A stretch of 64,000 bases of DNA, taken from a virus. The notes beneath the pieces were generated by a model, which searched no databases, was not told the DNA's origin, and saw only the letters and a list, made by a program, of their open reading frames with translations. This document shows, in pieces, positions 49,059-58,210 of this stretch. Positions within the stretch are counted from its first letter, which is position 1. Every line of letters starts with the position of its first letter. The DNA lies in IMG/VR virus record IMGVR_UViG_3300034061_006808, positions 1-64,000 of that record; one strand, given 5' to 3'. Made by a program: the position numbers and the translations under genes.

Positions 49059-49089
49059 TACTTGCGAATAGGAAAAGGTTTGCCCCGAC

Positions 49090-50268
49090 ATGCAAACCAC
49101 CACCGACTCGTTCAGCAATGTGGATACCGCCACGCTGGAAGCCGCTCTCGAAGCAGCCTCCTCCGGCGTCGCGATTGATCCCGCTCCTGCCGCCCCGCAG
49201 GCTGAGGCCGAACCCCAGCCCGCGAGTCCGGAAATTGAAACCACCGCCACCGAAGCGCCCGAAGCCTCCGAAGAGGTCGAATCCGCCGAAGAGGAATCAT
49301 CCGCCGACTCCGAAGACTCGGAGACGGAAAACCCCGAAGACTCCTACGAGGAGAGCGAAGAGGAAGTCGAGGAGCCACAGCCCTACGATCCCCGCGCCGA
49401 TTGGCAGGACTACGAGCGCCTAGCCGCCGAGATCCGCGAGCGCAATCCCGACATCCTTCTCGATACCGCGCTGGCCATGGCCAAGGTGCGCCTGGGCTAC
49501 GAAGACCCCAGCGCCTCTTACCAAGAGCCGGAGGCAGAAATGGAGGAGGGCGATCCCGAGCCCACCACCGCCGAGAAGATCGCCGCTCTGGAAGCCGCCC
49601 TTGAAGAGGAGGGAGCCAACGAAGGCCTCTTCACTCCCAAGGTGGCCGAGCTTACCAAAGAGCACGCCCGCATGCTGGCCCAGCACGCCGTCGAGCAGGC
49701 CGAGCAAAGAATTTACCAGCAGCGCGAAAACGACATCGCCGCCAACCAAGCCGCCAACCACCGCGAGCAACTCCTCACCGGCATGGCCGAAAGCCGCGCC
49801 CGCGTGTTGGAAATCTGCCCCGATGCGGGCGATGCCACCACGCCGATCGGGCGCGCGATGACTCAGGTGATCGAGAATTACCAGTCGCGCAACCATCCCG
49901 ACCTTTCGGAGCCGAATGCTCCCGAGATCATTTTCGCAAGAGCGAACATGCTTTTGCCCCCCGAGGCCCGCGTGCCCGTGACTCCATTCAAGGAGTCGCC
50001 CAAGCCGCAACCCAAACCGGCCCCCAAGGCAAAAACCCACCCAGTCCCAATGAAGAGCGAAGCGCCTCCGCTTCCGACTGCACCGCCCGTTCCCACGATG
50101 CGAGTGCTGCCGGTGGCGGCGGGCGCAGGGACCGCACAACCCGACATGTCCAACCTCAACCCGGCTCAAATGAGCCAATTGGTCCGAGAGGCTTCCCCGG
50201 AAGACCTCGATGCCATTGAGGCAGCCCTTTACGGCATGTCAGGACGCGATGTCCTGCTCCGTATCTGA
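49090..50268 (+). CDS. Head scaffold protein
   Basis: 392 residues, very acidic and low complexity at 35-100 (EEVESAEEESSADSEDSETE). A helical middle (AEKIAALEAALEEEGANEGL, ELTKEHARMLAQHAVEQAEQ), a P/K/A linker and a short C-terminal helix (PEDLDAIEAALYG) follow. An acidic, helical protein immediately before the major capsid gene is the classic scaffold arrangement. No protease motif inside. Confidence 0.78.
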   Translation: MQTTTDSFSNVDTATLEAALEAASSGVAIDPAPAAPQAEAEPQPASPEIETTATEAPEASEEVESAEEESSADSEDSETENPEDSYEESEEEVEEPQPYDPRADWQDYERLAAEIRERNPDILLDTALAMAKVRLGYEDPSASYQEPEAEMEEGDPEPTTAEKIAALEAALEEEGANEGLFTPKVAELTKEHARMLAQHAVEQAEQRIYQQRENDIAANQAANHREQLLTGMAESRARVLEICPDAGDATTPIGRAMTQVIENYQSRNHPDLSEPNAPEIIFARANMLLPPEARVPVTPFKESPKPQPKPAPKAKTHPVPMKSEAPPLPTAPPVPTMRVLPVAAGAGTAQPDMSNLNPAQMSQLVREASPEDLDAIEAALYGMSGRDVLLRI

Positions 50269-50332
50269 GTTTTCCCTTTGGCGTCGAATTCCGCCCAGCC
50301 AACCGGCCAAACACAAAACACCAACCCGGTCT

Positions 50333-50350
50333 TGCCGAGACAATCGGCAA
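50333..50350 (+). promoter_or_regulatory. Start-associated sequence, copy 12 (perfect palindrome)
   Basis: TGCCGAGACAATCGGCAA; with the preceding T the arms TTGCCGA and TCGGCAA are 7-bp perfect inverted repeats around GACAA. It is 29 bp before the capsid ATG at 50380 and could fold as an RNA hairpin. Confidence 0.8.
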
Positions 50351-50379
50351 TTTTTTGACCACAACACCACACAAACAAA

Positions 50380-51864
50380 ATGGCTAGTTACGACAAAATC
50401 AATGCACAGACAGTGGCGGAAGTTCTCGCCCGTTCCCCGGAGGCGCAGCGCGTCGCCTGGGGCGAGCTTGCAATCCGCAAATCCAACGACTACAGCGAGC
50501 TTTATCGCTACTTGGTCGGGCCTCTCGGCTCCGGCAAAGCCTTCATCGAGCACTCCGACCTCCGCGTGACTGCGGGCAACCGCGTCGTCCTCCCCCTCGT
50601 CGGTGGAGCGCGTGGCGGCGGCGTCCAAGGTAGCGGCGACCGCATCGGTAAAGAGAAGAAACTCGTCCCCAAAGACTTCGATTTCAAAATCGGACGCTGG
50701 TGGGATGGTTTCGCGATCAACTCGGTCGCCCTCAACGAGACCGTTATCGGATCGAAGTGGGACCGCGCTGCCTCGCAGTTCCTTCAACGCAACCTCGGTA
50801 TCAAAAAGACCGACGACATGCTGTTGGAGCTTCTGCTCCGCGCCAACGCCCGCAACACCGTTCGCCCGAACAATAAAGGAACCCGCGATGCCCTCCGCAC
50901 CGCCGATGTGTTCTCGACCAGCACTGTCCTCCGTGGCCAAGCCACGCTGACCTCGCTCGGCGCGAAACCCGTCAAGCTCGCCAAGAGCAACGCCGGAGCG
51001 GACATTCGCATGTTCACCTTCCTCGGCACGCAGTTTGCCTTGGAGGCGCTCAAAAATAGCTCCACCTACTTGGAGGCCGCTTACCACGCCGAGCAAAAAG
51101 GCATGAGCAACAGCCTCTTCACAGGCGACATCACTCCTTGGAATGGCAATGCCATTTACTCCTGGAGCGTCGAAGACCCTGAAGACCTCGCTCCCGCCGG
51201 TTGCCCGCTCGTCGCCCGCGCCTACCTTGGCAATGCGATTGCCAGCGGCACCAGCACCGTGGACATCAAAGGCGGCGGCTCCTCGGCCAACGCAGCGGAT
51301 ACCGATGTGCAGTTCTTCGGCTACTTCTCCAACGCACCCATCGTGGGCTGCGAAGGAAACAAGCGTGCCGCAGATGCCTCGACCGAGCGTTTCGTCGCGA
51401 TCCTCAACCACACCGGTGCCAATGCCGGAAAGGTGATGTTCGCCTCGTTCAAGGTCAACAACGGCAACAAGCTCACCATGTTCAAGCGCCTCGGCGCGGC
51501 AAACAGCGGCGACCAAGCCACCTCGGTCGGCAACATCACCTGGGGCACTGGCTCCTACGGTGGAGTCGCCTTGGCCGACAGCGCCCACGAAGGCGCACTC
51601 GTCGTGGAGGTCAACTCCTTCGGCGTGCCCTTCGGCTATGTCCTCGCCCTCGGCGAGATGGCAGGCGTGATGGGCCACGGCTCGATCGACGGCAAATCCG
51701 CCATCGCCAAGCGCACGGAAGAGCACCGCAACCACGACATGGACCACGCGATCGGCCTGGAGACCACCTTCGGCTCCCGCGCTTTCGAGCGCATCGATGG
51801 CCAGGTCGGCGGTTACGCCGTTGTGGAGGTCGCCCTCCCGCTCCCCGGCTTCCCGGTTGTTTGA
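50380..51864 (+). CDS. Major capsid protein, N4-gp56-like
   Basis: 494 residues. RVTAGNRVVLPLVGGARGGG, then KDFDFKIGRWWDGFAINSVA and DRAASQFLQRNLGIKKTDDM follow the N4-gp56 capsid family pattern, as do HRNHDMDHAIGLETTFGSRA and the beta-rich C-terminus. HK97-fold shell subunit. Strong codon bias and the perfect start-associated palindrome suggest high expression. A hairpin follows the stop. Confidence 0.85.
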   Translation: MASYDKINAQTVAEVLARSPEAQRVAWGELAIRKSNDYSELYRYLVGPLGSGKAFIEHSDLRVTAGNRVVLPLVGGARGGGVQGSGDRIGKEKKLVPKDFDFKIGRWWDGFAINSVALNETVIGSKWDRAASQFLQRNLGIKKTDDMLLELLLRANARNTVRPNNKGTRDALRTADVFSTSTVLRGQATLTSLGAKPVKLAKSNAGADIRMFTFLGTQFALEALKNSSTYLEAAYHAEQKGMSNSLFTGDITPWNGNAIYSWSVEDPEDLAPAGCPLVARAYLGNAIASGTSTVDIKGGGSSANAADTDVQFFGYFSNAPIVGCEGNKRAADASTERFVAILNHTGANAGKVMFASFKVNNGNKLTMFKRLGAANSGDQATSVGNITWGTGSYGGVALADSAHEGALVVEVNSFGVPFGYVLALGEMAGVMGHGSIDGKSAIAKRTEEHRNHDMDHAIGLETTFGSRAFERIDGQVGGYAVVEVALPLPGFPVV

Positions 51865-51892
51865 GTCGGCTAGGGGTAACTGACTCGACAGA

Positions 51893-51918
51893 GAGCAGGC
51901 GGGGAAACCCGCCTGCTC
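51893..51918 (+). terminator. Strong hairpin after the capsid gene
   Basis: GAGCAGGCGGG (51893-51903) and CCCGCCTGCTC (51908-51918) form a perfect 11-bp stem with a GAAA tetraloop. No U-run follows, so it may be an mRNA 3'-stabiliser or partial terminator that raises capsid mRNA over downstream genes. Confidence 0.7.
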
Positions 51919-51955
51919 AAGTCGGGCCAGTCGCCCCGCTCCCATTTTTACCCCT

Positions 51956-52312
51956 ATGGAAAACACCACCACCACCAAGCGCATTAAGGATGTGACCATC
52001 ATCCTTGAACTCACCGAGCAACCCACCAGCCCCGTCTTTCCGGTCCCCGGAGCAGACGGCAGCGAGATCGGTCTCATGACCTTCGACCCCGTGCGCGGGA
52101 GGCATTGTCTGCGAATGCCGCTCGAAGTCTTCCGCCGCCACAAAGAAAACCTCTTCACCGCCCGCCGCCGGTTTTTCCAGATCATTCCGGATTTTGAATA
52201 CATCTACGATGAAGAGGAAGCCTCGCGGGTCTCCGCGCTGGAGGAACGAATCGTGGAACTCGAAACCCAACTCGCCAAAGCCAAAGTCCCGCGCAAAACC
52301 AAAGCCAAATGA
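51956..52312 (+). CDS. Hypothetical virion-cluster protein
   Basis: 118 residues. A beta-rich first half (IKDVTIILELTEQPTSPVFP) and a C-terminal coiled coil (EASRVSALEERIVELETQLA). ATGA overlap with the next gene. Between capsid and connector genes; a head-decoration or joining factor is possible by position. No family recognised. Confidence 0.68.
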   Translation: MENTTTTKRIKDVTIILELTEQPTSPVFPVPGADGSEIGLMTFDPVRGRHCLRMPLEVFRRHKENLFTARRRFFQIIPDFEYIYDEEEASRVSALEERIVELETQLAKAKVPRKTKAK

Positions 52313-53604
52313 CCACCGCCGAAGCCCGCGACGACCTCCTTGCCATGATCGGGATCGAAGACCCCGCGCATGCCAGCGAGAGCGTCCTCAAACGAATCAC
52401 CAGCGACATCAACCTCGTCCTGCAAAAAATCTGGACGATGGCCTCGCCGTGGTGGAGCGCGGGCAAAAGCGGCGGCGTGCTCAAAGGGCCGCAGCCATTG
52501 AGCGGGCTCACGCTCACGAATGGCAGTCCAAACATTTTAGGAGATTACGAAACGGGCAGACTCATCATCACGAATGCGACTTTCGGAACAAAGGTCAATG
52601 GCACATACTCACGCATTGCCAACATCAATGCCGAACCTGCATGGCAAAACGCCGAAGGCACCACGCTTTCTTTTAATGCATATCGCGCACCGGCACTCCC
52701 CAGCGATCCTGGTTCGCCTGCTTATTGGGCTATTGTAGAACCCGCGACAGGTTTTTCATCGCCAACGACCAGGTATTACACGGTTAATAATAGTGCCCAA
52801 AAACCTCCTTTGAGCGGATGGCTAACTTGGGGCGGAACGAGCGGGTTGTCATTCAATGCGGGTCCAACTGGGCACACCGCCCCAACCATTGTCAAAGAAA
52901 TCGCTTCAGTTTTTTCATCGCAGTTCCTTGGACAAACATTGCGCCTCGGAAACGACCCATTCGACAACGAACTCGCCAGTTTTAACGAAACCACCCGTGT
53001 TGCCACACTGGTGCGCCCGTATGCGGGGGATACAACCACCGCAGGGACTGGAACACTATTCACCGACACAGTGATTCTTCCTGATGCAGTGATGAGCGTG
53101 ATACCGCCCGTGCTTATTCACGGAGAGCACGAACTCAAGCCTCTGCGCAGCCAGCGCGATGTGATGCTTTTCTCCGACGCCTACAATTTTCACTCTTACG
53201 CCGATACCACCGTGGGGCCTGGTAGCACCGTCATCGCCGAAAACCGCGATGTCGATGTCCCAGTGGGTTTTTACATCGAAAATTACCGCCGCGCTAGTGG
53301 CAAGACCACGCTACGCATGCGCGTCTCGCCGCTTCCCGACAAGGAATATGCGCTACGCTACGATGTGCGCCTCGGCGCGCCCGAGATCACCGCACTGAAT
53401 ACCAGCACCGAGATTCCCGTTCCTCAAAACTACGCACACAGCGTTTTTCTGCCCATCCTCCGCTACCAGTTCAGCACTTGGAGGCATGTGAACCTCGGCA
53501 ACCAAGGCAACGAGTATAAGACTCACTACGACGAAGCCTGGCAAATCCTCGCCAAGCTCAAGCCCCAGCCTGTGAGCATTGGGCGGGTTCGTATCGTTTA
53601 CTGA
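52309..53604 (+). CDS. Head-tail connector / tail adaptor-like protein
   Basis: 431 residues. A helical N-terminus (ITSDINLVLQKIWTMASPWW) and a long T/S/G-rich beta part follow. LPDAVMSVIPPVLIHGEHEL and YFLP-like repeats (HSVFLPILRYQFSTWRHVNL) end in a short helix. The mix of an adaptor-like helical start and beta body fits podoviral neck proteins; the assignment rests on position between capsid and tail genes. More AT-rich in the central third. Confidence 0.62.
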   Translation: MTTAEARDDLLAMIGIEDPAHASESVLKRITSDINLVLQKIWTMASPWWSAGKSGGVLKGPQPLSGLTLTNGSPNILGDYETGRLIITNATFGTKVNGTYSRIANINAEPAWQNAEGTTLSFNAYRAPALPSDPGSPAYWAIVEPATGFSSPTTRYYTVNNSAQKPPLSGWLTWGGTSGLSFNAGPTGHTAPTIVKEIASVFSSQFLGQTLRLGNDPFDNELASFNETTRVATLVRPYAGDTTTAGTGTLFTDTVILPDAVMSVIPPVLIHGEHELKPLRSQRDVMLFSDAYNFHSYADTTVGPGSTVIAENRDVDVPVGFYIENYRRASGKTTLRMRVSPLPDKEYALRYDVRLGAPEITALNTSTEIPVPQNYAHSVFLPILRYQFSTWRHVNLGNQGNEYKTHYDEAWQILAKLKPQPVSIGRVRIVY

Positions 53605-53614
53605 TACCTGCGCC

Positions 53615-56359
53615 ATGGAATACAAGCGCCTCAACCGGTTCAAAGGCATCGATACCTCCGAGGAGTCCACCGACTCCAGCGAGCAGACTCTCCGCTACGC
53701 GGAAAATGTCGTCCTGCGCCCGCGCGGAGCCGTGAGCCGGATGCCGCCTTACAGAAAACTTTGGAACTTACAGAATGTTGGAACGCATGCCTCCGTTTTA
53801 GGAATCAACCCGCAAGTGGATAAGACTTGCATCTTGAGCGTGACCCAACCAAGCCCCGCTTACCCAGCCCCGCCAACCAGCACGGTTTTTGTTCCGGCTG
53901 TTTTTTTAATTGCCTACGATTTCAAGAACAATAAAGGGTTGGGAATCTTCAGCGCCGTAGATGTTTCCGCCGAAGATTCAAGGCCATTCACGGAGATGGT
54001 TCCAGACTATGTTGGCTACTATCCACCGCAATTTTTTACCGTCCTCAAAAAAGGCCTGGCCGAAAACAAGCGCTGGTTCTTCTACCGCTTTTACGACTCG
54101 ATCGTGATGGGCAACGGCGTGGATGAAAATCTGATCTACCAGCACGCGAGGACGAGCCTGCGGTTGCGCACGATGGGAAGCAACGCGCAGCCAGGAATTC
54201 CGATTGTCACAAGCGGGCAGGCCACCACAACGCCCACGAAACAAGCCAGCGCGTCCATCGATTTCGCGGGAACCAAATACAACGCTCCGCCTCGTCCCCT
54301 CGCCGAAGCTGGCGTCACGGGCACGCCCGCCACAGCCTATATCAAGGTAAAATGGACGCCCGCCGACACGGCAACGGAATACGAGGCGGACCTTGCCACA
54401 ACGCCGTCTTTTACAACCCCAACCACCATCACCACCACCGACTCATCAATTCAATTCGAGTCGTTGAATTTTTCTTCGCTCTATTACTTCCGCGTGCGCG
54501 CCAAATTTGGAACCAACATTTCGGGCAATTCTTCCACAAGCTCGATCCGCACAAACGCGGCCACGCAGACATCTGTTTACAACCAAGGATCGCCCAGCGC
54601 GACCCCGTATGATGGAGAGTCCGAAACAAAAACCACGCTCATCGTTACTGCCGGGACTTCTTTCATCGGGGAAGCTGGAAACAACCTTCAGATCGAATTT
54701 GTCGCATCAGGAAATACGCTAATCAGTTCAAGGACCGGAGAGGGCACGCCAACCAGCACACTTGTTTACACGGTTCGCGGCGTGGGCACTGCATCTCTGC
54801 AAGAGGTGCTGACCTACATTGCCGCCGATGAAATCGTGCAGGACATTTTGACAGTGAGAGCAAACCCGCAGGGCGCTGTCCTTACAGACCTGGCCGCCAG
54901 ATCCCTCATCGGCGGAGTCGGGGACGGGCAGCGCACAGGCTATCCGCTCTCGGTCAACGGCCAAATCGCAACGAGCTTTTACGATCCCGGCGCGGGCGAC
55001 CAAGGTTTCAGCAGCGGCTTGAGCGTCCCCGTGCTGGTGAAGACAAATTCCTTCACAAAAATTGTCACCCCCGGCAGCAATACAACCGGCGAACTGGCGC
55101 GCTTCACCAAATTTCGCATCTGGTATCGGCAGCCAACGCCAAACACCCAAATCCAACTCCCAGCCAACACATGGCTCCTCCTCGGAGAATGCGACAACTC
55201 CCCAAGCGCGACATTTGAGGCGAAATTGCCCGCGAAGCTCGACGATAAATCTGTTTATTTCGACGGCACCGACATTCAGCGCCTCCCTCCCTGCACGATG
55301 TTTGAACTCTGCGAGGACAAACTTTTTGCAAGCGGCAACCCGGCCAACCCGACGCGCCTTTGGTATTCTGTGCGCGCCAACAAAACCGAACTCGTTCCTG
55401 AAGGTTTCAACCTCGAAAAAAACTACATCGAGATGGGCGCGCGCAAGGAGGAAGGCTCGGGCACACAGATCACCCACTTGAAAGCCATGGACCAGCGCCT
55501 CCAGGTCCACACCTCCCGAGGCATCACTCTAGTTCACGGCTCCACCTTTGTCCGCACATTCGCTCGCTCCGATTTCGGCGCGCTGAACCCATCCGCCGCC
55601 ACCGCATGGTCCCACCACATATCCCCCTACCTCGGAGCGGACGGCGTGCTCTACGAAATGAGCAACCAGCAGGCGCTCAAAAGCGGCATCGCCAGCGCGG
55701 CCTCATGGGACTACATCCGCTCCTTTGCCGACACCGCCGAGATGCAGAGGAACCCGTGGCGTGCCAATGTGGCGGGCGACCTCACCAACCAACTCGTCTG
55801 GGTGTGGCTCCCCTGCAAGATCGACGGCATCACGCGCCTCGCTGGCTTTTTATTCGACTACGAAACGAAAGGCTTCGCAGGGCCGATCACTTGGCCGGGA
55901 CTCATATCCACGACAAAATTGAGCGCCGTGGACCCGCGCATCGTCGGCCAGACCGAAGCGGGCGATCTGATCTTTATCGACTCCAGCGAGATCAACAAGG
56001 ATGAGTATCAACCCAACGAACTTCTCACCGGAAACTTCCTCGCTGTCTCGCCGAATGAATTGATCTTTCAAACGCAACTCATGGACTTCGGCGTGCCGCA
56101 TGAGCAGAAAGCCTACCTCGAACTCATGTTCAATGTCGTTCGCGGCAGTTTTGCGGAAAACATCAAGATCACGCTCGAAACCGACGAGGGCCGATCAAAG
56201 GTTTTCAACTACGGCTTGCTACGCGGCGAACGCAACAAGTGCGCTTTTATGCTTTCGGGTTACTCCGTGAGGCTCACCTTCGAGGTCACGCTGAACGCAA
56301 ACCGGCCTTTTGTTTTGCGCGACTTGGTGCTGGGCTACGACCGGCAGAAGATTCGCTGA
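53615..56359 (+). CDS. Large tail/neck protein with FN3-like and propeller-like segments
   Basis: 914 residues from the ATG at 53615; the frame opens earlier but inside the previous gene. The N-terminus ENVVLRPRGAVSRMPPYRKL is a pattern seen in podoviral tail-hub or needle-associated proteins. Residues about 225-310 resemble fibronectin III (AYIKVKWTPADTATEYEADL, SLYYFRVRAKFGTNISGNSS). Later blocks (GITLVHGSTFVRTFARSDFG, YLGADGVLYEMSNQQALKSG) look like beta-propeller blades. The last 74 bp overlap the convergent minus-strand gene. Confidence 0.7.
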   Translation: MEYKRLNRFKGIDTSEESTDSSEQTLRYAENVVLRPRGAVSRMPPYRKLWNLQNVGTHASVLGINPQVDKTCILSVTQPSPAYPAPPTSTVFVPAVFLIAYDFKNNKGLGIFSAVDVSAEDSRPFTEMVPDYVGYYPPQFFTVLKKGLAENKRWFFYRFYDSIVMGNGVDENLIYQHARTSLRLRTMGSNAQPGIPIVTSGQATTTPTKQASASIDFAGTKYNAPPRPLAEAGVTGTPATAYIKVKWTPADTATEYEADLATTPSFTTPTTITTTDSSIQFESLNFSSLYYFRVRAKFGTNISGNSSTSSIRTNAATQTSVYNQGSPSATPYDGESETKTTLIVTAGTSFIGEAGNNLQIEFVASGNTLISSRTGEGTPTSTLVYTVRGVGTASLQEVLTYIAADEIVQDILTVRANPQGAVLTDLAARSLIGGVGDGQRTGYPLSVNGQIATSFYDPGAGDQGFSSGLSVPVLVKTNSFTKIVTPGSNTTGELARFTKFRIWYRQPTPNTQIQLPANTWLLLGECDNSPSATFEAKLPAKLDDKSVYFDGTDIQRLPPCTMFELCEDKLFASGNPANPTRLWYSVRANKTELVPEGFNLEKNYIEMGARKEEGSGTQITHLKAMDQRLQVHTSRGITLVHGSTFVRTFARSDFGALNPSAATAWSHHISPYLGADGVLYEMSNQQALKSGIASAASWDYIRSFADTAEMQRNPWRANVAGDLTNQLVWVWLPCKIDGITRLAGFLFDYETKGFAGPITWPGLISTTKLSAVDPRIVGQTEAGDLIFIDSSEINKDEYQPNELLTGNFLAVSPNELIFQTQLMDFGVPHEQKAYLELMFNVVRGSFAENIKITLETDEGRSKVFNYGLLRGERNKCAFMLSGYSVRLTFEVTLNANRPFVLRDLVLGYDRQKIR

Positions 56360-56663
56360 CAATCCGCTTGGCCGCATCGCGAGCGGCCTCACGCATTTTG
56401 ATCGCCACCATCAAAATTTCCTCTTCGGAAAATCCGAGCTTGGAATTGAAATAAACTCTTCCCTCCGCGATCACATAGGATTTCGTCGCATCGGGCCGGT
56501 ATTTCGGCCCGTCCTGCTGGCGCACCTCGCGCAAGCGCGCCTTGGATTTTTCATTCAGGCGCTGGCGGTTTTCCAAATACCATTGGCGCTTGCGCGCCCG
56601 ATCGTATTCGTCGTTTTTCGCTCTCCATTCCCGATTGTATTCGCTTTGGGGTTTTGCGCTCAT
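56286..56663 (-). CDS. Small basic coiled-coil protein, only minus-strand gene
   Basis: 125 residues from the ATG at 56661-56663 (a longer frame starts at 56726 inside the control region). SEYNREWRAKNDEYDRARKR and QWYLENRQRLNEKSKARLRE are the repeated, basic, aromatic helices seen in small phage HNH-adjacent or DNA-binding proteins. It converges on and overlaps the tail gene by 74 bp. A minus-strand start-associated sequence lies 30 bp upstream of its start. Function unknown. Confidence 0.7.
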   Translation of the reverse strand: MSAKPQSEYNREWRAKNDEYDRARKRQWYLENRQRLNEKSKARLREVRQQDGPKYRPDATKSYVIAEGRVYFNSKLGFSEEEILMVAIKMREAARDAAKRIVSESSAGRSPAPSRAKQKAGLRSA

Positions 56664-56693
56664 GGAGGCACTAAAAGCGCAAAGCAAAAATTT

Positions 56694-56711
56694 GGCAATA
56701 ATGTTTCGGCA
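56694..56711 (-). promoter_or_regulatory. Start-associated sequence, copy 14 (minus strand, variant)
   Basis: Read on the minus strand TGCCGAAACATTATTGCC, matching the first 13 bases of copy 11 and diverging in the right arm. It is upstream of, and oriented with, the only minus-strand gene. Confidence 0.6.
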
Positions 56712-56781
56712 AAATAGGGTGAACACCCCGGCTAACCACCGCTATGCGCTGACATGGCTTTTTTGTCGCCTCTAGCCGCCC

Positions 56782-56804
56782 GTTGCCACTCATGTTGCCA
56801 TATA
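56782..56804 (+). repeat. Arm-type integrase site, left (paired GTTGCC)
   Basis: GTTGCCACTCATGTTGCCAT and TATA; two GTTGCC units 12 bp apart. A matching pair with the same spacing lies on the other side of the attachment core at 56945, as expected for phage integrase arm sites. Confidence 0.6.
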
Positions 56805-56850
56805 AAAATTAAATATATGATAATTAACAAATTGCATTTATTTAATTGTA

Positions 56851-56881
56851 ACCGAGGGTTCGAATCCCTCCCTCACCGCCA
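56851..56881 (+). other. Attachment-site core: 3' end of a tRNA-Ser gene
   Basis: Contains a T-arm GAGGG-TTCGAAT-CCCTC (56854-56870), the acceptor half CCTCACC (56871-56877), discriminator G and CCA (56879-56881). CCTCACC-G-CCA is the end of tRNA-Ser. No D, anticodon or variable arm precedes it (AT-rich phage DNA instead), so it is a partial tRNA copied as the crossover region. It lies between tail genes and integrase, i.e. the attP arrangement. Confidence 0.8.
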
Positions 56882-56944
56882 CCCCTTTCCCCTCTAGGAC
56901 TGGACACATAAAAACAATAAAAGCACATAAAAAACTAGGTGTGT

Positions 56945-56967
56945 GTTGCCAGTTCTGTTGCTATATT
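56945..56967 (+). repeat. Arm-type integrase site, right
   Basis: GTTGCCAGTTCTGTTGCTAT and ATT; GTTGCC and GTTGCT 12 bp apart, mirroring the left arm site. It ends 8 bp before the integrase ATG, so binding could also repress integrase expression. Confidence 0.6.
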
Positions 56968-56975
56968 TCTCCACC

Positions 56976-58133
56976 ATGGCAAGCCTAAGAAAAAAGCACG
57001 GGTCGAAGTTTTGGTTTGGTTGTTTTGTGATGCCCGATGGGCGGCGCGTGCAGCGATCCACGAAGTCGAAGGACAAAATGGAGGCGCTCCAGATCGCGCT
57101 GGCTTGGGAGAAGGCGACCCGTCAGCGGGCGACGGTGGAGCAGTCGAAAAAAGTCATCGCCAGCATTGTGAAGATTGTCCACGGCGAGGCGGTCTCCGAT
57201 GAGACGGTGGTGAGCTTTTTTGATCGCTGGGCGACCCGCAAAAGAGCAGAGGTCGGCGAGGGCACGGCGGAGAGATACAAGGGCTGCCTGAAAGTCTTTG
57301 AGGAGTTTTTGGGCGCGCGGTCCACCATGCCGCTGGCCGAGGTGACAACGAATCTGGTGGCGCTCTGGCGCGATGAGATGGCCAAGCGATTGGCTCCGGG
57401 GACGGTGAATTTCCATCTCAAAATTGTTCGCTCGGCCTTTGCTGATGCAAAATTCGAGGGTCTGATCCAAGAGACGCCTGCTGCCGGAGTAAAGATGCTG
57501 CGGCGCTCGGTGACCGAAAAACGCGAGCGCAGCAAGCGGGCGTTCACCGCTGCGGAGATTAAAAAAATCTTCGCCGTGATTCCCAAGGATACCGAGTGGC
57601 ACGGCATGACCTTGGCAGGCCTTTACACCGGCCAGCGGCTTAAAGACATCGCCCTTATGCGCTGGAGCGACATCAAGGCTGGATGGTGGAAAACCGAATC
57701 CAAAAAAACCGCGCGGCCCGTTGCCGTGCCGCTTGCCAAGCCGCTCGCAGACTGGCTCAACGAGCAGCGACCTCAAAGCAAAGCCAAAGAGGTTTTCCCG
57801 GTGGCGGCGGGTTTTATTGCGCGCACCGAGGGCAAATCCAGCACGCTCTCGAATCAATTTTATACGGTGCTAACGAAGGCGGGGCTGGTTGAAAAAAGAA
57901 GCCACACCTCGGTCGGCAAGGGCCGCTCGGCCTCGCGGGACGGCGGCAACCTTTCCTTCCATTGCCTGCGCCACACGACCAATTCGCTGCTGAAAAATGC
58001 GGGCGTGCAGGAGAGCGTGGCCATGGATTTTGTGGGACATGAATCGGAGGCCATGTCGCGTCTCTACACCCATGTGCCGGAGGCGTCGCTCCTGGCGGCG
58101 AAGCGGAAGCTGGAAAAGGCTTTTGGAAATTAA
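56976..58133 (+). CDS. int: Tyrosine-recombinase integrase
   Basis: 385 residues from the ATG at 56976; the frame opens at 56943 inside the arm site. An N-terminal SAM-like DNA-binding domain (about 60-150, AERYKGCLKVFEEFLGARST) is followed by the catalytic domain with R in LYTGQRLKDIALMRW, basic ESKKTARPVAVP, the box HCLRHT and the final GHESEAMSRLYTHV (catalytic His and nucleophile Tyr). It integrates and, with a directionality factor, excises the phage at the tRNA-Ser core next to it. Neither the integrase nor its neighbours carry the start-associated sequence. Confidence 0.93.
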   Translation: MASLRKKHGSKFWFGCFVMPDGRRVQRSTKSKDKMEALQIALAWEKATRQRATVEQSKKVIASIVKIVHGEAVSDETVVSFFDRWATRKRAEVGEGTAERYKGCLKVFEEFLGARSTMPLAEVTTNLVALWRDEMAKRLAPGTVNFHLKIVRSAFADAKFEGLIQETPAAGVKMLRRSVTEKRERSKRAFTAAEIKKIFAVIPKDTEWHGMTLAGLYTGQRLKDIALMRWSDIKAGWWKTESKKTARPVAVPLAKPLADWLNEQRPQSKAKEVFPVAAGFIARTEGKSSTLSNQFYTVLTKAGLVEKRSHTSVGKGRSASRDGGNLSFHCLRHTTNSLLKNAGVQESVAMDFVGHESEAMSRLYTHVPEASLLAAKRKLEKAFGN

Positions 58134-58210
58134 AGCCGCCTCGTTCTAAAAGTTTCAGGCGCATCAATGAAGGTGTAGCCAAAGGCGCAAGCACGCCCTA
58201 AAACGCGGCC

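Noticed and set aside
56851-56881. A complete tRNA-Ser gene at the attachment core
   Set aside because: Only the T-arm, acceptor 3' half and CCA are present; upstream DNA lacks D, anticodon and variable arms.
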